Below the pieces are notes generated by a model. That model worked only from the letters and a program-made list of their open reading frames with translations. It did no database searches and was not told the origin of the DNA. From Lichenostomus cassidix (taxonomy: Eukaryota; Chordata; Aves; Passeriformes; Meliphagidae), in assembly GCA_008360975.2 (NCBI GenBank), contig CM039192.1:12711242-12775241 (forward strand): 64,000 nucleotides of DNA, given 5' to 3'. The stretch's first letter is position 1. Each line of letters starts with the position of its first letter. Positions 1 through 13,000 of this stretch are shown here, piece after piece. A program made the position numbers and the translations under genes.

Positions 1-3000
1 AGACCAGCGTATGCTTTCCGTATGAGCTGTCTGCTGCATCACATCAACCTAAACAATATTTTATTATGCTTTATGGAAGTTTAAAACTTCTCTTCCTTCT
101 AACACAGTCCAGAGGACACAGATTAGGGTTGGTTCAAGGATAAAATTTGACCATTCTGTCCTTTCTGCCAGAAACCAAATGCACTGACAAATGAAGTTGC
201 AAAGAAAGCTGGTTCTGTTCAGTGACAGGGTGTGTTTAGCAGTGTTCCTGTCGATAACCTCGCTTAGGCAGCAGCACATTACCCCTGCTTAGGTCAGGAG
301 GAGCCAGGGGCAGAGTGGGAGCCCACAGGGGTCAGTGCTGGGGACTCTAGTGGGGATGGTGCTCAGCACAGGGCTGCACGAGGCCAGTGGACTCATCTTT
401 GCATTGCCATCTAATGTGGATAATCCTTGAGCAGGGTCAAAACTCACGTCCCTTCTCCCCAAAGTGAAAACTACACCAAAATTAGAGCATTGCTCCAACA
501 TCCACTGCAGAGGTTCATCACCACCTTTCCATTTCTTCGTGTTAGTTGTATTGCTGGCCAGCTGGTGTTCTGCAGAATTTTTTACTTGACTGAGTTCCTC
601 CATGCACTTAGAGGTGAGCTAAAAATAAGGATTTCACAGGCATGACAGCGTATCGCTTAACCAGAAATGCAAATACCTATAAGAGCTGATAATAAACATA
701 AATTCATTGGCAAATTAAATTAGTTACATTCATGAATGTATACATTTCTACTTTGGACAAAGAGCACTGATGTCTGTAGGAGTTCTGCCTGTACAACCAT
801 AACATATCATGAACTGATTACTCAGTGAACAGATGTGAAGCTGGCCACTCAGGTATCATCTTGGTGAGAAGACTGCCTTTGGGTTTCAGATTGTTTTAGT
901 ACTTGGGGGCTTGGAAGGATCACAGTAAGTGCCCAGACCTTGTGGCCTTGCTATTTTCAGTCCCTGCACTGCTGTCTGCCCACAGCAAAACTGTGACTTG
1001 TGGGTGGTCAGCTGACTGCTGAATAACTTGGTGCCATTTGGGCCACAAAGTCCAAATAATTGCCTACGCAGAGTCCCAACTGCTCACCATGTACCAGCAG
1101 CACATATCATTCAACCCTTTTTTCAGGGTTTCAACTAGACTAAGCAATTGCCTTTCCTTTCTTAAGCAGAGATGTGGATGAGAAATTAGAGCTGCCCATG
1201 GTGTGCAGTTCTGAGCAGTTCTGGGTTGCACAGGGCTGGAGGGTGCATTGTGCTCCAGGCTGGTGGGAGGCTGAGGATGGGGAGGACACTGCTGGTGGAA
1301 AGGGCCATGTGCAGGCTGGCCCAGGGCATCGATCCTACCAGCAGGTGGGCAGGACAATGCATCTTCTGGAGTATTTTTACAACTAAGTTAATATTTTAAT
1401 GAGAGATGGCTTGTTTTGAAGAGCTTTGAAATGAAGCCCCGATCTTGGCTTTTTGAAGGGAAGTGATTGACCCTAAAGATTCTGCCTTTTTTTGAAGAAA
1501 AAGGCTGTGTTTTTATTTTCCTTTACATGATGTCTGTAAGGGGTCATTTTAAGGATGCATGAAGCATACTTACAGAAGACAGGAGTAGGTTTTTTTCTCC
1601 AGTAAAATATTCAGCCAGCGCTCTTTGTCTCTCCCTGAGAACATTGCAGGATCCAGGAGCATTAAGTGAGCCACAGATGCCAAACCAGGGGAAAAAAAAA
1701 AAGAAACAAACTATATTTTCTGCTCATCTGTGGAGTGAGGATAACACAGGCCCAGAAGCGCACATTGTGAAGCAATTTCAGTCGTAGCTGAGTGCCTGTT
1801 TTCCCCTGGAGCACAGACTGTAAAAACCTTAAAAACCTTGATTTCTATTTCCTTAATATTCTGGTTTTGAAGATGATATTGTGATGAAGAAAGGAAGAGG
1901 AATGTCCTTTTTAACACTGTGTTCATTCTTTGTAATTAGAAGATTTGGAGATTTGAAGTAGGAGAACCATGCACCAGCTTTTCAACATATTTGTAAGGCA
2001 CAGATAAATATTTCATTTAGAGAGAATGAGACATGAGCACAATAACTTGTATTTGAATCTGTTACACCCAATGTAAATCTGGAGTAACTCCAACATTCTG
2101 AAGTCAGCATTCTTAGTCCGGGTTTATCTCCCTATAATTGGGATGGGAATCTGGCCCACTCTGCAACAGACTGCAAAGAGCTCTTTACCTTTAAATCTAT
2201 CACAGTTAAATTACATGGGGCCACAACGTGTCACCTACATCCTTGACTATTTTAATACAAAAATTTGTTTAAATCTCCCTGGATTTCCTGATCATCTTGG
2301 GATTTCTAAAGATACTGTTAGGCTGTAATATATAAAGAATATCAACGAAGAAAAAGGTCTATAGTGAGTTTTTCTGTATTAGAATAAATAATTTGTGGTA
2401 TTGTTTGAGTCTATATATATAACTGTGCAGCATGTTGCTGGCAGCCACACCTATGGGTCCACACCTTTGGGTGCATGTGGCCTGTGGTCCTGTGACACGA
2501 GGGCATCACCCCCGACAGCACTGCAGGCTTGCAGGAAGTGCTTCCTATGGACATGCGTTTGTGACTTTACAGCCTGTGGCCAGAGCAATGCTGTTCCATG
2601 AATTTTATTTTATATTTTTATTGCGTTTTGATTGCTTGCGCTCTCTTCTAAAGCATAAGGAAGGCCAACAAGAAATAGTGGTAAAGACAAATTAGAGATA
2701 TTTGGCTCTCTTAGTGGGTCATCTCCCGGGTGAGTTGAGCAAGGGCAGGGTACAGAGGCTCCATCTGTGGACGCCAGCGCTTCCTCTCCTCCATCTGCTG
2801 GGTGGACATCGGGCTCGGCTCACTGCACAGCAGACGAAACACGGACGAGCAGATTTTTCCAGACCAACCAAAATGGATTTGACTAACCAACAAATGGCTC
2901 ACTCGGCTAACGGGGAGGGGGCAGCCTGCACATCTATAGGCTGGGTGACCGTGGATAATTCATGCAACAACCCAATGCCTTTCTTAAGTCTGCTGTAAAA

Positions 3001-5160
3001 TTGAGTAAAAATAGCACATTGGTTACAGTGAGGTGTTGCATCTTGGCCAGTAATGAATGTTCTCTGGGCAGAACAGGCTGACCTTCTTACAGAATGGACA
3101 TGAGCAGGAGCATTGCTGTGGCACTGCAGGCCTCTCAGCTGACAATACACAGTGTTTTTCTAAGTTAATATGCAAAGTAATAAAGTCTTCAAAAATCTGT
3201 TTAGAAATCTATTTCTTTATCCAAGAATATAGGTAGATATTTACTGTTGTGAGAGGGGATAAAATTTTGATCCCATCAAAATCAACTGCAAGATTTTAGT
3301 GCAGCTAGGCTGCTTGTTTGGATGGCTACAGAAACACTTTCTAAAGTTTTTCTTTTCCATAGCAGATCCTTATGCTCATTTAAATAAGTGCCTCGCCATA
3401 CCTGCTTCAGACTTGTGAGAAACCTCAGTGTGAAACAGGATTGACAAAAATGAATGTGCTTGCATTTTTTTAAAAGTCAGTAGTTCAGAGAAATTTGAGG
3501 AGGGAGTGAGACATGGATGAACTTTCCCAATCATCACTTTCCCGATTGTTACCATTAAAAATTTTATAAAGAATAAATACTTGCCGAACTCCGGTAACAA
3601 TGGTATAAAAAGAAATGTTAAAAAGTGGTAAATGGGAGGGAAAGTTTGCTGAATAAATGGCTGATTTGCTGTGGAGAAATCACAACACAGTTTTGATGTG
3701 TGTTCACCTTCTACGGTAGAGTTTGTACAGAAAAGTTAACTTGGCAGCTAAATACTAGTTTGGAGTCCCTTTAGAATTATTTTACAAAGCAAGAGATGGT
3801 TCAGTTTTGAAGGTAGTAAAAAGCGAAACTAATGCTTGTCATAGGAAATATTTTTTTCTTCTTTTTTTTCTTTTAAGTGTTAAAAGCAAGTAAGCCCCTA
3901 GTGATCTTAAATAATTTGCGTAAGTACACTTAGCACATTCACTTCCTTGGGAGTGCTGATTTGGTACCAATATATCAGTCCCTTGGAAAAAAGGAGAAAA
4001 AGAAGATAATGAGAGGCAGGAATGCTACCTTCACAATAATTTCCCGGTATTCTGCTTTCCTCGGAGGTCTGGTGTGTGGGAGCGCTGACCACCTCGATCC
4101 TCAGGCAGATAATAGAGTCACTTAGGAAATGAGAGACGGCAAATGGCAATTTGAGGTGGGAGGGATGGCTCCAGCAGTAAATGGCACGCATTAGGACAGC
4201 CTAATCACTTAAATGCAGCCTATTAGTAAGTTTAGGTGAAGATGTTAAAAGAATCCTTGCAGCCTCTCCGCTGGCATGTTTGGAAGGGAGTTCAGTTATG
4301 AGACTATTAAAATGTTATTTTGATAATTAAGCCCACAGCTGTTGTGAGGGCGTTGGGGGCAGGAGCTGGCGCAGCAGCCTCTGCACAGAGCACCAGCGGC
4401 AGGGGGGCGGGCAGGGGGAGAGGAGAGGAGAGAGGAGAGCAGAGGAACCCCCGGGAGTTCCTCGGTGCATGGGAGAGCTGGAATGGCCACTTCCACCACA
4501 CGGCCGGCTCGGCTTCCCGCGGGAAGGCGCGAAGCCAGGAGGAGCTGCTCCCCTGCTCTGCCGGGATTTGGGGCTTCACTTTCTGCAGCGTGGGCAGCTC
4601 TCAGTGGCAGGGCGAGAACAGGTCCTCCAGGACCTGTGGAGTTAGTTTGCTTTGGTGTAGAGAAGCGTGGCTGGGTACAAAACTTGTGTCTGAGGGAGAA
4701 GGGCTGCAGAGAGCAGCGCTGAGACTGATGGTGGGGAGGTGAGTGGCACCGTGTCACACGGCATGTGGGCAGCAGCACCCAGGTTGCAGAGGCCCCTGTG
4801 CATGCCAAGCTGTGCACCAGGACCAAAGGGGACATGGCGTGGCTGTAATGCCAATATTGAGTGCACAAGGATGTGCAGTGTTGATCTGCCCATGGGAAAT
4901 TGTGATCTTTTGCAGATGCTTACTTAAGTCAGTTCTTTCAGCATTAACAAAGCTGTGAACTCCTGTGTAAATGTGTCTGCAAACTTCCTTCTCAAAATTA
5001 ATGGCAAAACTTTGGTTGTTTTTGGTAGTGGAATCAGATCATGATTGTGTTCAGACTGCAGATACCTCTGTCCAAACAAACTGGGATGGCAGGGTCTGGT
5101 CCCTGGGAGTGACCCAGGGTTTGCTTTAGTGCTTTAAGTGCTCACTAAGTATGCAATAAT

Positions 5161-5206
5161 AAACCCACAACCAATTTCACTGTAAACCCACAACCAATTT
5201 CACTGT
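5161..5206. repeat. Perfect 23-bp tandem duplication
   Basis: Two adjacent identical copies of a 23-bp unit beginning AAACCCACAACC and ending CACTGT, at 5161-5183 and 5184-5206. Sequence identity suggests a recent duplication. Confidence 0.9.
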
Positions 5207-7369
5207 GGCAGGTGATTTGAACTCTTTTGCAAACATACAGTTTGCATTTTATTTTATGTGTACTGCTGCAGAGCAAAACATATATTGTGCAATATGCATA
5301 GACACACAGTTTATATGTGCTGTCTCAATCTCCTCTTCTGAGTTAAAATTAGGATGATTTGCAGTGTTTATCGATATTGAACAGGATATAATTGCCCAAA
5401 TTAAGGCTGTCCATCAGGACAACTGGTAAATTCACCTCTTGTCTCTGTGTGTCAGTGGTAACCTTTCCACAATTGCTCCTCTACCCACACTGCAATGTCA
5501 GTTGTGGTCCCTTGTTGACTCCCTGCCTGCACATGCTCAGTGAATACAGAATCAGAAAACAATATGTGGGATTTTATTAAATAGACCACATAAACAGAAT
5601 GTAAAAAGGGGGAAATTAGTCTTTTGATGAAAAGGGAAAGGAAACCCAAGTATAGCTCCTGCCCCTGTATCAAAAATTGTTGAACTTGCATAATCTTTTC
5701 AACTTTTCAGCCATCTCCTGCTTCCCATGATTGCAAAAATGTCTTCAGTAAAATCTGTATTCTTTCTCAATTCATACATCACTGAACAGGGCGAACTTTT
5801 AAAATGTTATATGTAACACCAACAATGTATCTAAATTAAATTATTTTTCAGCTCAGCTTTTAATTATCAGCTGGTTTATATATAATTATAGCTACTGTCA
5901 GCGTTGATCTTTATTAACATCCAAATGACATTCTTTTTTAGTTTTTTAGAAAATAGAACAAAATAAACGAAACAGCCCATTAAAGTTTTGCCAGAATAGA
6001 CAGGTATTTTACCTCACCTTCCTGGGAGGTCTATGCTGAAAATTAACTGGTAGTTTCTGCTCTACTTCTCTGTGAGGGATCTACTTTAAAAAATGTTCTG
6101 TAATCAGAGTATATACTTTGTACATTGTGCATTTCTGTATTTGATATTTCCACACAGCATCATAAACATTCTTTGCTCTGTGCCAAGGACACACAAGCAG
6201 AGCACTTGGGACAGTGGGTGCAGCACGTGAAGGTGCAGGGCTGTGCGCAGTTTGTAGAGGTTTGCAGAAGGTGTGGGGGCTTTGCGCAGGCAGTATCTCT
6301 TGGGGCACGTGACCCACCCTGCTGTGTCCTACCCTGACTTCATACATGTTTGATTTCCTCCACTTCATTGAGGTTGTCTTTGCTGAAGACTAGGGGCAGT
6401 CCTAGGGAAGTCAAGCAGGAAACCAGTACCAACATACACAACTGGGGCTAAGGTATGCTTAGCAAGAAATTGTTCACACCAGTGAATTTTAGGAGAATCT
6501 GAACTTGAAATGTGTGAACTAAAACAAATCCAGGAAGGGTCACCGTGGGGAGAATCTTGGACTTAGAGCCAGACAGTGAGATTGTCTTAATGTAAGCAGC
6601 TTGACCCCACCACAGGTTGGAAACCCAAGATGCAAGGAGACCAAGGCGAAGGAAAATGTATTTAAGGCAGGAGATGGTTACAGCATGGGTCAAGGGTTTC
6701 ACAGTCGAGACGAAGTGAAAGGATAGATTTTTGTTGAGGAATAAGAGGGCTTAACACTACAATAGTATGTTATTACAAGTCTGTTGAACTTGTTTTTGCT
6801 TTAGGGTGTTTTGATTCCTGAAAAGCGAATTAATTACATAGTAACTCTGAAATCCTGGCTTCCTTACCACTAGGAAAAGGTTACTCTTCCCTTGTGGCTA
6901 TTTCTTATTACCACCTTGTGATGATAAAGTATTTGGCACATGAAAGTCGGATGCTTTGGAGATTACTACACGAGTTATTAGCCTATCTACGTACCTGAAG
7001 TATTTGTAACAGTATTAATGTCTCCCATTGTTCAGACTTTGTAACAGAGAACATCACTTGGCAATTGAGAGGGGATGCATCCTTTTCCCAGAACCAAGGC
7101 CACAATGTGACCTTCCAACAACCTCGCAAACAGACATCTTCACACACGTGGGCCAGACTCTTCTGTGCTCTTCATTACAGCACCTAGGCAGGGACTCACC
7201 CTCTCTCACTGATTCCTCTTGCTGTCATTACACCTTATAGAAGTCATAAGTGAAAGATGAGCCCAGAAGAAATATGAAGACATTTTTTGGGGAAAATCTC
7301 TCTAGGATAGCTATGGCATTGGGGCAGGAGGTGAATACGTCAAGGAAAGAAATTAAATGTTCTCATTAG

Positions 7370-7510
7370 TTCTATTTCTACACCACTTTCTGCTTAAAGA
7401 GAATATTAAATGTCCTTTAGGCAACACTTTGAAAGTGCCTTTTCCTTTTTCCAGATGCTGTAATTAGAAGCCATTCATTTGGTACCTAAGTTAGGAATCA
7501 CCTTTCTCCA
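7370..7510. promoter_or_regulatory. Candidate conserved noncoding element
   Basis: AT-rich, non-repetitive sequence with several TAATTA- or ATTAAA-like homeodomain sites, of the kind found near developmental regulators. Conservation cannot be seen from one sequence, so this is a guess from composition. Confidence 0.22.
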
Positions 7511-7823
7511 TGTTAATTAAAAGCTATACCTTACTAGGGCTGCTAAGTGCCCACTTATTGGTGGCTTTGGGGGTTTCAGGAAGAGCCCTGGTCAGAAGTG
7601 CTGGAACATCTTTGAAGCAGTCACTTAGATAACAAATATCTACACTATTCCCCACTATGTTTGGGGGAATAATGATTATAAGCTCTTGTTCTGAAAGGAG
7701 TGCCATCCTTTGTTACTCATACAATAGCTGACGGCAACTCATTTAAATTAGATAACTTGTCCTCTTTATAGTGTCCATAGGTGCAACATTTATGTCTTTA
7801 TGGGGTGTTTTTTTGCTGATATT

Positions 7824-7868
7824 TGTGTGTGTATATATATGTATATATCTATATAAATATCACACACA
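7824..7868. repeat. TG/TA/CA microsatellite with inverted ends
   Basis: TGTGTGTG at 7824-7831, about 29 bp of TA-rich sequence, then CACACACA at 7861-7868. The ends are complementary, so the tract could extrude a cruciform. Confidence 0.8.
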
Positions 7869-9054
7869 ACTCTCAGTGTACAGCCCTAGCCATTTGTTCT
7901 GAGGAGATGGGTGTGCTCTTTGAAGAGAGGAGGGCTAACCGTGTATTCTGCCTCCTCCCTCGGCCCTGACCTCTTAGACTGCCTGAAGCCATTAATCCTC
8001 CATTCCAGGGTACTGCGAGCACTGCATTGGTTGCAGTTCATGGCAAGTGTGTTCCTGTGACACAAAGGGATTCTACAGTGAAATATCAGCCAAATATACA
8101 TTGGGCTTATTATTTGTTTTTCAACTTCTAAAACATCAGTGCAAACGAAAGAGTTGAAATGTGCTGTGTCTCCCCAGCCGCGGCTGGACCGAGGCCTTGT
8201 CCGTGCCCTTGCTGTGGAGGATGGCATCAGCCGGCGGCAGCAGGCAGAGCTGCCCCAGGGCCTGGCCTGGCCTGTCCCCTGGGGCTGCTCCTGTAGCAAG
8301 GATGCAGGAGGGCATCTCCAGCCTAGAAATGTCCCTGAAATTGTCTCAGCACCTGGAGACCTGCAGGGATTTGGCACAGGCCCAGTTCCTGTACCGCCTA
8401 TGGATCTCTCTTGGGCTGAGGCAATGTCCACTCCTGGCTTATTTGGGCAAACAGAAGTGACATGCTGGAGAAACATGAATAGGCTTTTGTGCACTTCAGA
8501 AAAGAATTTTAACATAACACCTTTTTTTTTTTTTTCAGGGAAGTGCAAACAGTTTGCCTCTAAATCACAGGAGCTAGCCTTTGTAGTGTCAAGGATTTCT
8601 CCTGTCAGTTTCCACTTAGGAAAATGCCTTGAGTAGAGATCTCTGGTTATCTGTTTTATTTGCATTACTGAAAGTCCCATCCTGCAAACTGCTGACTGAG
8701 TTTGGATGAAGCTAAATTTGGGTAATGAAAAATGACCCACTGTAAAGAAAATGCTGGGAATAGCTCCTCTGTTCAGCCCTGTGTAAGATTCTCAACAAGA
8801 TGTTTCCATTTTTAATTCTCCCTATGCATCTGTGAGATAAAACATTACATTTTAGCTCAGAGATTTCTTTGTCCTTTACTCTTTTGCTTTCGGTACTTAG
8901 GCACACAATACCTAAGGATCAGTTGCTAGGTATAAAAAATCGAAGGCAATTTTCCTCCTCAGCAAAGGATTTCCAAAATTCTCATGCCTTCTCTAAGCTA
9001 CAGCAGAATAATGGGAGGCTGGTGGTGCTGTCGTGGTGCCATTAGCTTCGCTGT

Positions 9055-9190
9055 TCGGTAGCTGCACATCAGCACAGTAATCATTTTCAGATTTACAAGC
9101 ATTAAATATTTTAATTTAATGCCTTGGCTCTCTTGTAATTCATGCACTTAATTATATGATAATTACTCAAATGAAAGAGATACAGCTGCT
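9055..9190. promoter_or_regulatory. Candidate conserved noncoding element
   Basis: High density of TTAATT, ATAATTA and TGTAATTCAT-like homeodomain core sites in non-repetitive sequence. Conservation is inferred from character only. Confidence 0.28.
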
Positions 9191-10000
9191 GTTGTATCAA
9201 TTCTTCTAGGAATCTGAGATTCTGGAATTGGCCTTTGATTTCAGGGTTTTATTTGTTGGGTTTCTTTTTTTTTTCCCTGGCCTTTTCCAAAAGCCAGTAG
9301 GCACTTATAGGTTGGGGTTTGGTGTTTTTCAGTATATGGACCAGAGGTGAATTTCAGGTAATGTTACTTTCCTAGCTTCTTTTCCTGGAGCGTGGCGTAC
9401 ATTTGGCAGCTGAGGGACTGGGCACTGTGCTCGCTGTTTTTACTGCTCCATGTGGATTACAGTCATTAAAACAGAGGAGCTAAAGCAAAGCTTCCCCAGT
9501 GCAGGACCCTGTTCCATTGCAGATGGCTGCAGAAGGAAGTGAATGGCAGGAAAGAGGTGTGTGTTTGTGTACACGTGCACATAACTGTATGGAATTTAAT
9601 ACCTTCATAATGGGCCAGTTGCCCAGTCTGCAAGCACTGCACAATGAAATCACATAATAAATTAAAGTCAAGTATAAAGGTTCAACCAGACCAAATAGAC
9701 CACCAACAGGAACAAAAGGATTTGGCACAAAGGCAAACCCAAGTGACCTCAGGAGAGAAGGGCAATTAACACACTGGGTGAGGAAGAAAAGAAGTTAGCA
9801 AATACAAAAAAAAAGCAGTCAGTTCAAAGAAGGAAGCCCCTAGAATCTGTGGAGGATTACACTGTCCATGAGGACCATGCAGCTGCCAGTCCAGGGCTGT
9901 GGCACATCTTCTCTACAAGGAGACCTCCTTTTGAGCATCCTTCAGCAGATAATGCCCCAGACTCCCAGTTTCCACTTTCCAGCTCTCTGCTTAAGTGTTT

Positions 10001-13000
10001 AAAATACATAGCAGTAGGCTTTTTCTTAGGAAATGCAGTAATTATAAGATGGTAGAAGAGGCCTTCTGATTTTTACTATTTTGGTTTTATTGTATGTCTC
10101 TAGTGCTTAAAGGTGGAAAATTAGCTTGGGTATATTCTTCAGTTAGGAAATGTGCTAGTGAAAGTCTCCATAAAGTTATTCAGAACTTAAATTACTTAAG
10201 ATCTCTGAAAACTGTTCCACATGTATGTGCAGCTTGCTCTGCGGGAGGGTAAGTACCACATCCCTGGGAGACGGCGCTGGGTCGGGTCTGGCAGGAGGGC
10301 CATGTTGAGCAGCAGCCTTATGAAACTGCTTGTGCTCTGTACGAATACTTGGAACCTTCCATACCGAGCCTCTTCCAGCATATCAGAAAAGAAGGAGCAG
10401 TTTCAGCCCTTGTGTATTCAAAGGAAACATGCTTGTGGGCAGGCAGGAAAGAGACTGTTCCCCCCAGTGGGGCTGCTGGAGCTCTCTGGGATCACTTTTT
10501 GCAGAGCTCCACTTCATGCGTTTTAACTTCTGGTTGCTGCTGCTGTATCTTCTGGCCCAAGTTGATTAATATGTTTGGTGAGCTTTCAGTGCTTAACCAC
10601 AGGGCCTGTCCTTTATGAAACAATTGTGGGGCCAGCCAGCAACATCTCCACAAAGGGGCAGTTGCTGAGCCTGAGCTTCTGGGCAGGCATGGAAGACCTG
10701 CCAGGCAGCCACTCGCAGCCAGCACTGGCAGATCAGCAGTGCCATGATTTGCTGCTCCTTTTCTAGAAAACAGAAAAAACAAGAGACTTTTAAACAGTGA
10801 TCACAGTAAAGTTTTGTGAAAACACGTTGCAGCCATATTTAAAGTTTTTGTTGTTGGTGGTTGTTGACATGTGAGATTATGTTTAATCCTCCAGGGACTC
10901 TGGATATTTTGTAAGAATTGTAAGTGTAAATATTTGGCAATAGTTTCATATCCGTCCTCTTCAAGTCCCAGTGGAATAGATGACGCCAGGTTACTGTACT
11001 GTGTGTAGTTTCCGTTGATGGCAGTAGCAGATTTAACACTTCTACATAGTTGGATTTTACTTTATGGGTATTTGAAGCTTGTCTTGTGTATGTGGACTAA
11101 TTGCTCTGCAGCATGCTTTCTTGGAAGTGAATGTAATGTTTGTTCAGTTTCTTAAAAGCTGTAAATGAGAGGCAGGGCTAAAAACAAACCTATCACCATT
11201 AAAAATACACAGAAATGTTTTTCATTGCTAAAGACATCTAGTATAAAGCAGAAATATTTAGTTGCCTGGCTTGTCGTCTGATTGTCAGACTTACGGCAAG
11301 GCTGAATCCATTCAAACAGTTACTGGAAATTGGTATTTGAACTTGTGAACTCAGGAAAACTCCTAATCTGTGCTGAGGTTTCTGGCATGCCCTCTGAGCC
11401 CCACAGCCTGTTGTCTAGAGCTTTCCTTTAACTCTCCAGAGACCTTGGTGGCTGTATTTCTGAGTTCCTGCCTAAATAGAAGTTGCACCAAAAGGGTTAC
11501 AAAATTTTAAACCCTGTGTATGCAGACAATTTTCAGCTAGCTTACAGCAGCTGCGGAGTCGTGCTGATAGATTAAAAGCAGCTCCCAGCCCCAGAATGAA
11601 GTACATTAGAGCTCCTGCTGAGCCGAGCTGGGGTGAGGCCTACACAGCTGTCATTTAGGCCAAGTTTCCAACTGAAAACTGAAGAAAAGGATGTAACTTA
11701 AAGAAAAGTTATATTTTAAAATAAGGCATCTGGTTATTAATCAAATATAGGCAGGAGTTCAGTTTTGCACTGGGTTTCAGCCTCAACAGCCTGACACTTG
11801 GGAAGGTAGGGAGGCAATTTTCAAGGATCAAGAAGGGACATGTCCAGTCAAAGGCTGTTACTCGGTGACACTGTAAAAATAATCCTGTTTTTTTCTGTAC
11901 TTGTCTCTCTCCCTGAAAAAATAAACAGAATACAAATATTCTTGAACTGTTGCATGTCTGAGTGAGAGACTGACCAGCTCACACAATCGCTTTTTGCTGA
12001 TACTGACCTCAAAGCAGAGCTGATTCCCAAGAGGGTGTGCTCATAGAAATCTGCAATTAGCAGAGAGGTGTTTAAAGCACAGAAGTCTTTATGGTCTTTC
12101 CTCTATTTTCCAGTATGTCTTTACCATGGGAGAGGTGGTCCCCACTAGCATGACAAGTTCAAGAAATCTCCTGAGCACAGGTGATCCCTGAGCTGCCCAC
12201 CCCTCTGCCTCATGGATTGCAGTGCTGCACACTGTGCTGATCCTCACCCCTACACCCAATTCTGTTACTTCTCTGCCTGAGCACATTTGTTTGACTGTGT
12301 CTCATCCCAGCAGCATAAATGAATCGGTGCCTTTTGGTCTCCACTTCCATGACCAAGAGTAGCATGCTTGTCCTTGGTGCAGGCCAGCTTCCAAGTGGCT
12401 TCTCAATTTTTAATGCAAGAGGGTCATTCATGAAAAACTGAGTGAAGAACATGAATTAATTATTATATCACATTGACATACTTTGGCTTCTGAGGACTTT
12501 TGTAGCCATTTTTCATTTAATTTGCTTGTACAGTTACTGCAGCTCTGTCCCTGCTCCTCACTTATAAACTGACTGTTTATCTCACAGTATTGCCTCCAAG
12601 TGTCGAAGCCAGATTTACCTCTGGTTCATTTAAAATAAAATATTCCGAAGTATTTGTTTAAAATACTGACTTTTGTCTGTATATCGTGTGTGGTATGAAT
12701 AATTTGTTGGAGTTCAGATACAGTGTTTCAGTTCTTATCAGATATGTATGATATGAATTTGAAAGTATGCCCTCTTGCTTGCTTTCTCATGTATGGTGCA
12801 TAATGAATTTCCAGCTTGGCAGAAAGGATCAGAGTGGGAAGCAGAGTATACCATGAGGATTTATCATGATACCAATGAAAGCAATAAGACAACTCTGGGT
12901 AATTTCTTGCTTACTGAAGTAACAGTCTCATTTGGGAAAGGACTCTGTAAAATAAAGAACTTGTATTCTTCAGCTATAAAATAACTATCAGTAATTAATT

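Larger units (their letters stand above)
1..10000. other. Intronic block 1-10 kb
   Basis: Non-coding intron. GC-rich patches occur at about 1195-1350, 2720-2830, 4340-4840 (includes a G/A-rich tract at 4399-4445) and 8160-8440. An antisense open frame of 284 codons spans 7886-8740 but shows no domain, composition bias or conserved motif, so I treat it as chance. There is an A12 run at 1691-1702 and a T14 run at 8522-8535. The rest is AT-rich with no recognised element apart from those listed separately. Confidence 0.6.

Noticed and set aside
4296..4868. 190-codon antisense frame in a GC-rich patch
   Set aside because: Rich in Pro, Ser, Ala and Leu as expected from random GC-rich DNA, and overlapping frames are open on the other strand as well. 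No coding signal.
8522..8538. T14-CAG resembling a strong 3' splice site
   Set aside because: No good donor or conserved reading frame follows, so it is probably a pseudo-acceptor of the kind common in long introns.
7886..8740. 284-codon antisense open frame
   Set aside because: Longest frame in the window, but it shows no domain, signal or motif I recognise, and its middle coincides with a GC-rich patch where stop codons are rare. Likely chance.
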